A stretch of DNA of 64,000 nt from Dechloromonas aromatica (nom. nud.) (GTDB lineage: Bacteria; Pseudomonadota; Gammaproteobacteria; Burkholderiales; Rhodocyclaceae). Numbering within the stretch: the stretch's first letter is position 1; each line of letters opens with the position of its first letter. The notes beneath the pieces were generated by a model that worked only from the letters and a program-made list of their open reading frames with translations, had not been told where the DNA came from and searched no databases. Position numbers and translations under genes: made by a program. The stretch is from assembly GCA_017848965.1 (NCBI GenBank), contig JAFIHA010000054.1, forward strand, positions 1-64,000, in the 5' to 3' direction. This document shows positions 1 through 9,031 of this stretch, piece after piece.

Positions 1-56
1 GAACCGACGCCTCCCGCCCCCGTCCTCCCGCCATCCCCCCTACCGCCCAGGCCGCA

Positions 57-2657
57 ATGCAGACCTCGATCCAAGAACATCACCGGCCGTACCGGCACCC
101 CTCTTACCTTTACGCGCCGGACTTCACCGAACTTTCCTGCGGCATCCGGGTGATGCACTACCTGTGTCACATCCTGAACCTGCACGGTTACGAAGCCTAT
201 GTCGTCACGCCGAAGACTTCGCCCGAACTGTGGACCCCGTGCCTGACCGAAGCCGTCATCAATCGCCATTTCGCGCTCGACCTCAAGCCGATCGTCATCT
301 ACCCCGAAATCACCCGCGGCACCCCGCTCGGCGTCGGCGTTCCGGTGCGCTGGCTGCTGGCGCCGCCGGGCAAGATCTCCGGCCATGCCGACTTCGCCGA
401 GGGGGAAATCACGATCGGCTATCGCGAGGCATTTGTCGATCACCCCGAAATTCCGCTGCTGACCGTCCCGGCCTCCGACCCCCGCCTGTTCGGACCGGGG
501 CTTCCCGAGGCAGAGCGTTCGGGCAGGTATTTCTTCTTCAACCGCCTGCTCAGTTCGGGCGGCGAACTGCTGCCCGTCACCGACGGCGCCATCGAAATCT
601 CGCCGCGGCAGCCGCGCAGCCTGCAGGAACTCAGCGATATCTTCAAGACTGCCGAACTGCTGTACTGCTACGAAGAGGGAGCGATCACCGTCGAAGCCCG
701 GATGTGCGGCTGTCCGATCGTCTATCTCCCCAACGAGCACTGGCTTCCGGCGATGCCGGTCAGCGATTTCAGCAATGACGGGATTGCCTGGGGCGACAGC
801 GAAGACGAAATCCGGCGCGCCAAGGCGACGGTGCACGAAATCCATCGCCAGGCACTGGCCATCTACCAGCGATTCGAACCCCAGTTCGAGGCCTTCGTCG
901 AGCTCACCCAGAAAGCCGCTGCGGCGGCGAGCATGGAAAGCTGTTACAGCAAGAGCAGCCGCAACATCGCCGGCCTGCCGCGCAACGACCTGAATGCCGG
1001 CATCGCCCAGCGCCAGGCCGGCAACCTCGAGGGCGCCCTGCTGCTGCTGTCGCGCTACGTCTCCAACTTTCCGGACGACGGCGAGGCCTTCTTCCATCTC
1101 GCGCTGGTCAGCGCCGATCTCGGCATGTTCGAGCACAGCGCTTCCTTCGTCGCCGAGGCGATGCTGCTGGAACCGCAACGCGCCGACTACCTCGCCGAAC
1201 TGGCGCGCCACCTGCTGCGTTGCGGCAACCCGCGCGACGCCATCCGCTACTTCCAGGAATACCAGCAACGCGATCCCTCCGATCCGTCGACCTATCCCGA
1301 ACTGGCCGAAGCCCTCTACCGCAACGGTCAGGCGCAGGACGCGCTGTGGATGCTGAGCGCAGCTTCGGCAACCAGCCGGCAGCCGGAAATCCTCGCCAAG
1401 CTGATCGAGCTCGCCTCCCGCCAGGGCAAGCTGGAAGACATCATCCAGGCCTGCCGGCGCGGCCGCCGGGTCGCCCCCTACCAGAGCCTGCTGATCCGGA
1501 TGCTCAGCCGCAGCGACGCTTCCCCCGGCGAAATCGGCCAGGAGATCGCCAGCTTCCGCCAGCATTTCCCGGCGCCGCCGATGCGTCGCCCCCGCCGCCG
1601 GCGCGCTGCCGGAGAAACGCTTGCCATTGCCTTCCTGATCAGCGATTTCGGTCAGCCGACGGCGGCCCGGCAGCTCGAAGCCCTGTTCCGCCTGCTGCCG
1701 GCGAGCGAATTTCGCACCATCCTGGTCAACAACGACCCCTACAGCGCCGGTAACGAGCTGGCCGAGCGTTGTTCGCTGCTCGGCGACGCCTACCTGCAGG
1801 CCTTCGACCGCGACGATGCGACGGTCGAGGCGCTGCTCGAACAACTCGACACCGACATCCTGGTCAGCCTGGACGGCCACGGCGCGGCCCAGCGGGCGAG
1901 CCTGCTGTTCGCCTCGTCGACGCCGCTGAAGCTGTCGTGGAGCGAACTGCCGCTCGATCCGGCGGGCGAGATCCTGAGCATGTACGGCGCAGCCCTCGCC
2001 GCGCCGGCAGTGGACGGCGGGGAGGCCGGCGCGTTGACGCTGGCCGGCCTGGGCGAATACCTCGACCTGCCGGACGTCGACGTCCGGCAGCCGCCGCCGG
2101 GCGGCCCCCGCTTCGCCTGCCTGACGCCGGTCGCCAGGCTGAACCGCGAAGCCTGGGCGCTCTTCGCCCAACTGCTGAACGACGACCCCGCCGCCTCGCT
2201 GACCCTCAACCTGGGCGAACTGGACGACGCAGCCGGGCAGCGGGTGGTCGCCGACTTCGCCGCCTACCAGATACCGCCGCAACGGCTGCACTTCGTCCGC
2301 GCCGGCGACGCGAAAGCGCTGTGCCAGGCGTGGAACGACGTCGATGTCGGCCTGGCGCCGCTGCATGGCGACGGCGACCAGGCGCTGCCGACCTGTCTGT
2401 GGATGAACCGCCCCTACGTGGCGATCGACTCGCCGCTGCCCTGGTCGAGACGCCCGGCCGCGCTGCTGCGCCTGGCCGGTCTGGCACATTGCGTTGCCGC
2501 CGATGCTGCCGACTATCCCGCCCGCGCCCGGCAACTCGGCGCCGCCCGGGAACTGGTAGCCGGCCGATCCGCCCTGCGCGCTTCTCTGGCAGGCAGTGCC
2601 GAGTCCTTCGTCGCCGATTTCTCCGAACGCATCCTGCAGGCTTTCCGCGCATCATGA
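57..2657 (+). CDS. TPR-containing glycosyltransferase, SPINDLY/OGT-like C-terminus
   Basis: Protein of 866 aa in three parts. Residues 1-300 look like a GT-B/GT4-type glycosyltransferase, with a CYEEGAITVEARMCGCP stretch typical of donor-binding lobes. Residues about 312-470 are TPR-like repeats. Residues about 520-866 resemble the SPINDLY/O-GlcNAc transferase (GT41) fold: an opening LAIAFLISDF, then DILVSLDGHGAAQRASLLFA, then a late DVGLAPLHGDGDQALPTCLW. The usual HxSRVGxSLL-type motif is degraded to PWSRRPAALL, so catalysis by this part is uncertain. The stop overlaps the next start (ATGA), so the pair is co-translated. Its place next to flagellin suggests filament glycosylation; that is inference. 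It is not a typical cell-envelope glycosyltransferase. Confidence 0.75.
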   Translation: MQTSIQEHHRPYRHPSYLYAPDFTELSCGIRVMHYLCHILNLHGYEAYVVTPKTSPELWTPCLTEAVINRHFALDLKPIVIYPEITRGTPLGVGVPVRWLLAPPGKISGHADFAEGEITIGYREAFVDHPEIPLLTVPASDPRLFGPGLPEAERSGRYFFFNRLLSSGGELLPVTDGAIEISPRQPRSLQELSDIFKTAELLYCYEEGAITVEARMCGCPIVYLPNEHWLPAMPVSDFSNDGIAWGDSEDEIRRAKATVHEIHRQALAIYQRFEPQFEAFVELTQKAAAAASMESCYSKSSRNIAGLPRNDLNAGIAQRQAGNLEGALLLLSRYVSNFPDDGEAFFHLALVSADLGMFEHSASFVAEAMLLEPQRADYLAELARHLLRCGNPRDAIRYFQEYQQRDPSDPSTYPELAEALYRNGQAQDALWMLSAASATSRQPEILAKLIELASRQGKLEDIIQACRRGRRVAPYQSLLIRMLSRSDASPGEIGQEIASFRQHFPAPPMRRPRRRRAAGETLAIAFLISDFGQPTAARQLEALFRLLPASEFRTILVNNDPYSAGNELAERCSLLGDAYLQAFDRDDATVEALLEQLDTDILVSLDGHGAAQRASLLFASSTPLKLSWSELPLDPAGEILSMYGAALAAPAVDGGEAGALTLAGLGEYLDLPDVDVRQPPPGGPRFACLTPVARLNREAWALFAQLLNDDPAASLTLNLGELDDAAGQRVVADFAAYQIPPQRLHFVRAGDAKALCQAWNDVDVGLAPLHGDGDQALPTCLWMNRPYVAIDSPLPWSRRPAALLRLAGLAHCVAADAADYPARARQLGAARELVAGRSALRASLAGSAESFVADFSERILQAFRAS

Positions 2658-5600
2658 ATCCGACCCCGAGCTTCTCCGTCATCGTCTGCAGCATCGATGC
2701 AGGCAAATTCGCCCAGGTCAGCGCCGCATACCGGCGCCTGCTCGCCGGCCACCGCTGCGAGATCATCGGCATCCACGACGCCGCTTCGCTGGCCGCAGGC
2801 TACAACCGCGGCATCCAGCAGGCGAGCGGCGACATCCTGATCTTCTCCCACGACGACATCCTGATCCTCGACCCGGATTTCGCCGCCAAGGTCGTGCACC
2901 GCCTGACGCATTTCGACCTCCTCGGCTTCGCCGGCGCCAGCAAGCTGGTCAGCGACCTGTGGGCGGGCGCCGACCTGCCCTTCCTGCACGGCGTCATCGC
3001 GCACGCCCCGGCGCAATCGCGGCAAATCACCCTCGATGTCTTCGGCGCGCTGCAGTGGCCGGTCGCCGGCGAGATCAAAGCGATCGACGGCCTGTGCATG
3101 ATCGCCCGCGCTGACGTGGCGCGACAGGTCGGGTTCGACGCCGTGACCTTCGACGGCTTCCACCTCTACGACCTCGATTTCAGTTTTGCCGCCTACCGCG
3201 CCGGCTACCGGATCGGCGTCTGCTGCGACATCCCGCTGATCCACCACTCGGCGGGAAAATTCGACAGCCGCCAGCAGCATTACGCCGACCGTTTCCTGGA
3301 GAAGCACGGCCCATATCTGGATTCCCAGGAATTTGCCCGGCCGCCCGGTCACACCTGGACGACTGCGGCCTTCGCCGACGATCAGGCCGTCCTGCGCACC
3401 TGGCAGGAAAACACGCTGCGACGCAGCAGCATCGCCATCTTCCGCAAGGCCGGGCTGCCCGTGCCGCCGGCAGTCGCCTCACTGCCGGAAGCGCCGCACG
3501 CCGTTCAGGCCCAGGAACGCGACGAAGAAGCCGACGATGCCCCGACCACAGCGCCGGCCCCCATCCCGGAAAGCCCGCCCGACGAGGCCTACCGGAACTG
3601 GCTCGCCGCCCGCAGTCTCGACCCCGTCGACCTGCAGCAACTGCTGCCCCGCGCCGGCGAAGCGGCCTGGCCGAGCTTCCAGATCCTGCTCCGCCTGCCG
3701 GCGGGCGCCGAGGCGCATCTCGCCGACACGCTGGACAGCCTCGGCCAGCAGTATCTCGACGCCTGGCGCCTCGACATCGTCACCCCGCTGCCGGCGCCGG
3801 ACGGCCTCGCCGAACTGCCCAACATCGGTTGGCACGAAGTGGCCGCTGGCCAGCCGGTCGACATGGCAGCACTGGTGGAGGCAGCCGCCGCCGACTGGGT
3901 CCTGGAACTCCCGCCCGGCGCCCGCCTCGACCCCCTGTACCTGTGGCGGATCGCCACGGAAGCCGCCCGCTCGCCCGCCACCCAAGCCTTTTTCGTCGAC
4001 GACGACTGCATGGACCCGGCCGGCCAGCGCCAGGCGCCGCGTTTCAAGCCGGGCTGCAACCCGTCGCGCCTGCTTGCCAGCGACCTCGCCGGCCCGCTCT
4101 GCGTGCGCCGCCCGGCCTATCTCACCAGCGCAGCCGGTTCGCCACCGGCCGGCAGCCCCTGGTTCAGGCAGCTGCTCGCCATTGCCGAACAACACGGCTG
4201 GGCAAGCATCGGCCACGTTGCCGACGTCCTGCTCACCTATCCGCAGGCTTTCCCGAGCGACACCGCGGCCTGCCTGCACGCCCTGCTCGATTTCCTCGGC
4301 CGGCAAGCGCCTGGCGCGGAAATCGTGCCGGTCACCGGCCAGGCCTGGAACATCCGCTATCCGCTGCCCTCGCCCGCGCCCAAGATATGCATCGCCCTGC
4401 TCTCGCAGGGGCAGCTCGACCTGCTCGCGCGCTGCCTGAACACCATCCTCAAGCTGACGCATTATCCGAACTACGAAATCCTGCTCGTCGTCGATGCCAT
4501 GGCCGGCGACAGCGAACTCGACGACTGGCTGAGCCACGACGCCCCGAATGCCGCCCCGGGGCGGATCCGCGTCCTCCGCCCATCGTCACCAGGCAACCAC
4601 GCGACGCGCTGCAACCAGGCGATGGCGGCCAGCGACGCCGACTACGTCGTGCTGCTGCGCGAGGAGGCCGCCGTCGTCCAGGAACAGTGGCTCGACGAGT
4701 TGCTGCGCCCGCTGCTCCAGCCCGGCGTCGCCGCCGTCGCGCCGCTGCTGATCACCCCCGGCAAGGCGGAAATCTGGGCCGCCGGCTGCGTGCTGGGCCT
4801 GATGGGCAGCCGCGGCTATCCCGAGCAACAGAAGATCACGCTCGGCCAGCCGGGCTATCTCGAACACGCCAGCGTACCGCGCGACACCAGCACCCTGTCT
4901 TCCGGCTGCGTGCTGTGGCGGCGCGCCGACTACCTCGAGGCCGGCGGCATGGACGAGGCGGTTTTCGGCGACCATCAGGCAGATGCCGACATCTTCCTCA
5001 AGCTGCGCGCCAGACAACGCCGGCTGCTCTTCCAGCCGGCTTCGGTCGTCGTCTTCAACGGTCCGGAAAGTCCGACGCTCGATTACGATCCCGCCTACAA
5101 GGCACAGGCGGCGATCGCCGGCGAACTGGCGGAGCACGAACTCAATGCACGCTGGGGCCGCGCCGTCGCCGTCGACCCCTTGTGGAACCCCAACCTGTCG
5201 CTGACCACGACAAGCCTGCTGCCGGAAACAAAGTACCGGGCGCAATGGCAGTTCCTGCCCAGCGACCGGCCACGCATCTTTGCCTGCCCGATCCCCAACG
5301 GCCAGGGCGACTACCGCATCACCTCGCCGCTGAAAGCCGCCCGCAAACTCGGCCTGGCGAGCCAGTGCGTGTGGATGCAGAGCACCAAGAACCCGAACTA
5401 CCTGACCGTCCCGGAGCTGCTTCGTCTCGCACCGGACACGGCGATCGTCCAGAACTACATCTTCGACCGTCCGCTCGCCGCGCTCGATCGCTGGCACCGG
5501 GCGCCCGGCCGGCCGTTCACCGTCTACGCGCTGGACGACCTGATCACCGGCCTCGACCCGAGCAATCCGTTCTTCAAGAACATCCCGGCCAACGCCCGCG

Positions 5601-6262
5601 CCCGCCTGCAATACGCCCTCGACCGCTGCGACCGGATGGTCGTCTCCACCGATTTCCTGGCCGACCGCTACAGCAGCTTCATCGGCGACATCCGCGTCGC
5701 GCCCAACTGTCTCGAACAGGAAATCTGGCTGCCGCTGCGCAGCCAGAAGCGCACCGGCAAACGGCCACGCATCGGCTGGGCCGGCGGTTCGACGCACCAC
5801 GCCGACCTGCTGCTGCTCCGCGAAATCATCGAACGCACCCGCCACGAAGCTGACTGGGTCTTCTTCGGCATGTGCCCGCGCGAAGTCCTGCCGCTGCTTG
5901 CCGAATTCCACGACACCATCGCTTTCGAGGACTACCCGGCCTATCTCGCGTCGCTGAATTTCGACATCGCCGTCGCGCCGCTGGCGCAGACCGAGTTCAA
6001 CCGCGGCAAGAGCAACCTGCGCCTGCTCGAATACGGCATTCTCGGCATCCCGGTGGTGTGTACCGACATCGACCCCTACCGCGACAGCCCGGCTTGCCGC
6101 GTTCCCAACATCGCCGACGCCTGGGTCGAAGCCCTGCGCGCCCGCATCCACGATGCCGATGCGCGCGAACGCGAAGGGGTCGCCATGCGCGACTGGGTCT
6201 GTCAGAATTACCTGCTGGAGAATCGCGTGAATGACTGGCTGGCCGCCCATCTTCCGGACTGA
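2654..6262 (+). CDS. Giant multidomain glycosyltransferase (GT2-type modules plus GT4-like C-terminus)
   Basis: The start is the ATG overlapping the previous stop; the frame stays open far upstream, but that part is antiparallel noise. Protein of 1202 aa with four sugar-transferase-like modules. Residues 5-230 are GT2-like (FSVIVCSID, then FSHDDILILDPDF). Residues about 310-560 are a degenerate GT2 with VDDDCMDPAGQR and a FKPGCNPSRLLASDLAGPL stretch. Residues about 576-810 are a second clear GT2. Residues about 870-1202 are GT-B/GT4-like (RIGWAGGSTHHADLLLLREI, then RLLEYGILGIPVVCTD). Fusing several transferases suggests assembly of a multi-sugar glycan. Proximity to fliC points to flagellin or surface glycan; neither substrate is proved. 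Confidence 0.75.
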   Translation: MNPTPSFSVIVCSIDAGKFAQVSAAYRRLLAGHRCEIIGIHDAASLAAGYNRGIQQASGDILIFSHDDILILDPDFAAKVVHRLTHFDLLGFAGASKLVSDLWAGADLPFLHGVIAHAPAQSRQITLDVFGALQWPVAGEIKAIDGLCMIARADVARQVGFDAVTFDGFHLYDLDFSFAAYRAGYRIGVCCDIPLIHHSAGKFDSRQQHYADRFLEKHGPYLDSQEFARPPGHTWTTAAFADDQAVLRTWQENTLRRSSIAIFRKAGLPVPPAVASLPEAPHAVQAQERDEEADDAPTTAPAPIPESPPDEAYRNWLAARSLDPVDLQQLLPRAGEAAWPSFQILLRLPAGAEAHLADTLDSLGQQYLDAWRLDIVTPLPAPDGLAELPNIGWHEVAAGQPVDMAALVEAAAADWVLELPPGARLDPLYLWRIATEAARSPATQAFFVDDDCMDPAGQRQAPRFKPGCNPSRLLASDLAGPLCVRRPAYLTSAAGSPPAGSPWFRQLLAIAEQHGWASIGHVADVLLTYPQAFPSDTAACLHALLDFLGRQAPGAEIVPVTGQAWNIRYPLPSPAPKICIALLSQGQLDLLARCLNTILKLTHYPNYEILLVVDAMAGDSELDDWLSHDAPNAAPGRIRVLRPSSPGNHATRCNQAMAASDADYVVLLREEAAVVQEQWLDELLRPLLQPGVAAVAPLLITPGKAEIWAAGCVLGLMGSRGYPEQQKITLGQPGYLEHASVPRDTSTLSSGCVLWRRADYLEAGGMDEAVFGDHQADADIFLKLRARQRRLLFQPASVVVFNGPESPTLDYDPAYKAQAAIAGELAEHELNARWGRAVAVDPLWNPNLSLTTTSLLPETKYRAQWQFLPSDRPRIFACPIPNGQGDYRITSPLKAARKLGLASQCVWMQSTKNPNYLTVPELLRLAPDTAIVQNYIFDRPLAALDRWHRAPGRPFTVYALDDLITGLDPSNPFFKNIPANARARLQYALDRCDRMVVSTDFLADRYSSFIGDIRVAPNCLEQEIWLPLRSQKRTGKRPRIGWAGGSTHHADLLLLREIIERTRHEADWVFFGMCPREVLPLLAEFHDTIAFEDYPAYLASLNFDIAVAPLAQTEFNRGKSNLRLLEYGILGIPVVCTDIDPYRDSPACRVPNIADAWVEALRARIHDADAREREGVAMRDWVCQNYLLENRVNDWLAAHLPD

Positions 6263-6296
6263 TTTCCCGACATCGAAAGTTTTTTTGAAAATGCAC

Positions 6297-6323
6297 TAAA
6301 GAAGTTCCGAGCCACGTCGTTAA
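6297..6323 (+). promoter_or_regulatory. Putative sigma-28 (FliA) promoter of flagellin gene
   Basis: TAAAG at 6297-6301 (TAAA 6297-6300), then exactly 15 bases to GTCGTTAA at 6316-6323. This compares with the FliA consensus TAAA-N15-GCCGATAA, with 6 of 8 matches in the -10 box. Transcription would start near 6330, giving a leader of about 90 nt before fliC. The intergenic stretch 6263-6420 otherwise shows no hairpin or gene. Confidence 0.65.
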
Positions 6324-6420
6324 TCAACCTGTCAGCGGAACGATCTCCGCATCGGCGGGGTGTTAAAGGCCAAATCGAAACAGGGCCGACCCAGAAGATC
6401 AATTTTTCAGGAGAAAGAAA

Positions 6421-7095
6421 ATGTCGCAAATCAACACCAACACCTACTCGCTCAATGCCCAGAAGAACCTGGCCAACAACTCGCGTGGTCTGGCTTCCGC
6501 TCTCGAGCGTCTCTCCTCCGGTCTGCGCGTCAATTCCGCCAAGGACGACGCGACGGGTCTGGCCTCCGGCATGAAGATCGATGCCTCCGCCCGCCTGACC
6601 GCCGTTGAAATCCGCCAGCAGTCCGACACCATTTCGTCGGCGCAAATCGCTGACGGCGCGCTGTCGGTAGTCGGCGACATCATGGCCCGCGTCATCGAAC
6701 TGAACAAGATGGGTGGCGGCGGAGCGGAAATCGCCAAGCTGACCGCCCAGGCTGCGACCATCCAGAGCGACGCCAACGCCGCCATCCAGACCTTCGGTGG
6801 CACCACCTTCACGACCGTCGGCGTGGCCGGTACGGAAACGGCAGCCTCGGCACTGACTGCGGTTTCGGCAGAGCGTACCAATCACGGTGCGACGATGAAC
6901 AACGCCGAATTCGCCATCCAGGCCAAGCGCGCCGCCTACGAAAACCAGCAGGCCGCCCGCAGCCGGATCATGGATGCCGACTTCGCCGAAGAAACCTCGC
7001 GTCTGTCCCGCTTCCAGGTTCTGCAACAGGCTGGTACGGCGATGATCGCTCAAGCCAACGCGCTCCCGCAAAACGTACTTTCCCTGCTCCGCTAA
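6421..7095 (+). CDS. fliC: Flagellin, unusually short
   Basis: Filament subunit. The N-terminus (NTNTYSLNAQKNLANNSRGL, then ERLSSGLRVNSAKDDATGLA) and the C-terminus (AARSRIMDADFAEETSRLSR, ending LPQNVLSLLR) are classic D0/D1 flagellin helices. At 224 aa it is shorter than the roughly 270-500 aa usual for the family. The central D2/D3 region is absent and the spoke part of D1 is also reduced: about 30 residues rich in G, T and A (FGGTTFTTVGVAGTETAASA) join the two halves. A good ribosome site (AGGAGA) precedes the ATG. It is preceded by a sigma-28-like promoter and followed by a strong terminator, so it is a monocistronic late gene. It is the only flagellin in the window. Confidence 0.93.
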   Translation: MSQINTNTYSLNAQKNLANNSRGLASALERLSSGLRVNSAKDDATGLASGMKIDASARLTAVEIRQQSDTISSAQIADGALSVVGDIMARVIELNKMGGGGAEIAKLTAQAATIQSDANAAIQTFGGTTFTTVGVAGTETAASALTAVSAERTNHGATMNNAEFAIQAKRAAYENQQAARSRIMDADFAEETSRLSRFQVLQQAGTAMIAQANALPQNVLSLLR

Positions 7096-7117
7096 CCAGT
7101 TCGGGTCAGTAATTTTG

Positions 7118-7152
7118 AGGTGTGGTGGCTTGCAAAAGCCCCACACCTCTTT
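7118..7152 (+). terminator. Rho-independent terminator after fliC
   Basis: Near-perfect hairpin. AGGTGTGG at 7118-7125 pairs with CCACACCT at 7141-7148, and an inner GGCTT/AAGCC closes a GCAA tetraloop. A T-rich tail (CTTTGTGCTTT) follows, and an AATTTT run precedes the stem. Confidence 0.88.
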
Positions 7153-7175
7153 GTGCTTTAACTCGGGAGCATGAA

Positions 7176-7601
7176 ATGACGATCGAATCCATCAGTACCA
7201 ACGTCGCGGCGCCGCCCATCTCCGGAGCGATGGGCGGTGCAGGCGCAGCCGTCAGACAGGCGCCCGCGCAGACGTCGGGTACAAGCGCCCAGACCCGGTC
7301 GGCGCAAACGGCAAATGCCAGTAGCCAGACGACGCAGAGTGTTGCGCAAGCACAGGATCGCAAACCGCAGAGTCTCAGCGACACGCCGCTCGAAGACGCC
7401 GTGAAGAAACTCACCGACTTCGTTTCGACCATCCACTCGGAGATCAGCTTCTCGGTAGACGAAGCCTCGGGAACGCGCGTAGTCAAGGTTCTCGACAGCC
7501 AGTCCAAGGAAGTGATCCGGCAAATCCCCTCCGAGGAAGCGATCCAGCTGGCCCAGGCACTGGACAAGCTGCAAGGCCTCTTCGTTCGCGATAAAGCCTG
7601 A
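7176..7601 (+). CDS. flaG: FlaG family flagellar protein
   Basis: 141 aa. The N-terminal 75 residues are low-complexity (A, Q, S, T). The C-terminal part has the FlaG signature: KLTDFVSTIHSEISFSVDEA, then TRVVKVLDSQSKEVIRQIPS and EEAIQLAQAL. FlaG proteins influence filament length and usually sit next to fliD, as here. The start is the ATG at 7176, behind GGGAG; an ATG five bases upstream is followed at once by a stop. A longer reading from 7122 would run through the fliC terminator and is rejected. Confidence 0.88.
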   Translation: MTIESISTNVAAPPISGAMGGAGAAVRQAPAQTSGTSAQTRSAQTANASSQTTQSVAQAQDRKPQSLSDTPLEDAVKKLTDFVSTIHSEISFSVDEASGTRVVKVLDSQSKEVIRQIPSEEAIQLAQALDKLQGLFVRDKA

Positions 7602-7630
7602 CCCGTCCGATCTTTTCGGAGTAAAACATC

Positions 7631-8986
7631 ATGGCAAGCTATAGCTCACTCGGTATCGGCGCGGGGGTTGACCTGCAAAGCATGCTGACCAAGATCATGG
7701 ACGCGGAAAGAATTCCGTTGAACATGCTGGAAAGCAAGATCACGACGACCGAAACCAAGCTTTCGGCGTGGGGAACGCTGAAGTCGAAACTGTCGACGCT
7801 GGAAACCAGCAGCACCACGCTCAGTTTCGAGTCCAGCCTGCAACGCCGTTCGGCCACCGCAGCCGACACCTCGATCGTTTCGGCCAGCGCCTCCTACAAC
7901 GCTGCCGTGGGCAGTTACGGGATCGAGGTTACGCAACTTGCCAGCGCCCAGAAAAGTTTCACCAACGAGTATGCCGCTGGAACGACCTTCGGCCAAGGCG
8001 ACCTCAACTTCACGATCGCCGGCCAGGCCAAATCGATCAGTCTGACCGGGCAATCAAGCTACACCCTCGAAGAAGTCGCCAACCAGATCAATGAAAACAA
8101 GATCGGCGTAACGGCTACCGTCATCACCACCGCCTCCGGTACACAACGCATGGTGCTCAGCGGCGACGACACAGGCGCCAGCAACGCCTTCAGCCTGGAC
8201 TCGACGATGACAGCGTCCGGCGGTCAGTCCTCCCTTGGCAGCTTCGATACGAGCACCGTCGGTCTGGCCCGCACCGACGCCCAGAACGCGCTGATGAAAA
8301 TTGACGGCATTGATGTCAGTTCGAGCACCAACAGCTTTTCCAGTTCGATTACCGGATTGACCATCAACGCCACCAAGGTCGGCAGCACGACGCTGACCGT
8401 GGCCACCAACAAGGACAGCATCGTCTCGTCGGTTCAGTCCTTTGTCGATGCATTCAATGCGGTCGTAGACGACATCAAGGGCAACTCCACCTACGATGCG
8501 ACGACCAAGGTCGGAGGTGCATTTTCGGGAGACAGCGCGGCGCGCGGCATTCTGTCCAGCCTGAACGAGGCCAGGACCACCGAACCGGCCGGGGTCGCCG
8601 ACAGCAGCTTCAAGACGCTGTCCGATCTCGGAATTTCCATCCAGTCGAACGGCAAGCTGTCGCTGGATAGCACAGCGCTGCAGGAAGCACTGAGTGAGAA
8701 TTCCGGCGATGTCATCAAGACACTGAACGCCTACGGCAACGCCTTTGGCGATGTTCTCGCCGACTTCCAGGGAAGCGACGGCATCGTCAGCAACCGGGTC
8801 AACGGTCTGACCTCCGCCTCGGCAAAGTTCGCCGACGACAAGGAAGCCATGGAATTGCGCCTTGAACTGATCGAAAAACGCTACCGCGCGCAATTCACCG
8901 CGCTGGACACATTGGTATCGTCGATGAGCACGACCAGCAGTTATCTGACGCAAACATTCGCGGCCCTGAGTTCATCGAGCAGCTAA
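7631..8986 (+). CDS. fliD: Flagellar filament cap protein FliD
   Basis: 451 aa, the usual length for FliD. FliD_N features are at the start (SSLGIGAGVDLQSMLTKIMD), followed by the paired-helix region and a FliD_C region with TGLTINATKVGSTTLTVATN and VQSFVDAFNAVVDDIKGN. The C-terminal helix (RYRAQFTALDTLVSSM, then SSYLTQTFAAL) is the family's typical ending. It caps the filament tip and guides flagellin folding outside the cell. GGAG precedes the start by about 10 bases. It lies between flaG and its chaperone neighbour fliS. Confidence 0.95.
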   Translation: MASYSSLGIGAGVDLQSMLTKIMDAERIPLNMLESKITTTETKLSAWGTLKSKLSTLETSSTTLSFESSLQRRSATAADTSIVSASASYNAAVGSYGIEVTQLASAQKSFTNEYAAGTTFGQGDLNFTIAGQAKSISLTGQSSYTLEEVANQINENKIGVTATVITTASGTQRMVLSGDDTGASNAFSLDSTMTASGGQSSLGSFDTSTVGLARTDAQNALMKIDGIDVSSSTNSFSSSITGLTINATKVGSTTLTVATNKDSIVSSVQSFVDAFNAVVDDIKGNSTYDATTKVGGAFSGDSAARGILSSLNEARTTEPAGVADSSFKTLSDLGISIQSNGKLSLDSTALQEALSENSGDVIKTLNAYGNAFGDVLADFQGSDGIVSNRVNGLTSASAKFADDKEAMELRLELIEKRYRAQFTALDTLVSSMSTTSSYLTQTFAALSSSSS

Positions 8987-9031
8987 CTCTCGCTATACTG
9001 TCGCAACCCTGCTTCAATGAGCCAGTAACCC

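Noticed and set aside
4586..6250. Long minus-strand open frame inside the glycosyltransferase gene
   Set aside because: Antisense shadow: no domain, composition typical of frame noise; the plus-strand protein has recognisable motifs throughout.
6364..6392. TAAAG...GCCGACCC as the flagellin promoter
   Set aside because: Boxes look good, but the spacing is 2 bases too long; the upstream pair at 6297-6323 has exact spacing.
8985..9010. TATACT as a promoter for fliS
   Set aside because: 5 of 6 match to a -10 box but no acceptable -35; fliS is likely read from upstream.
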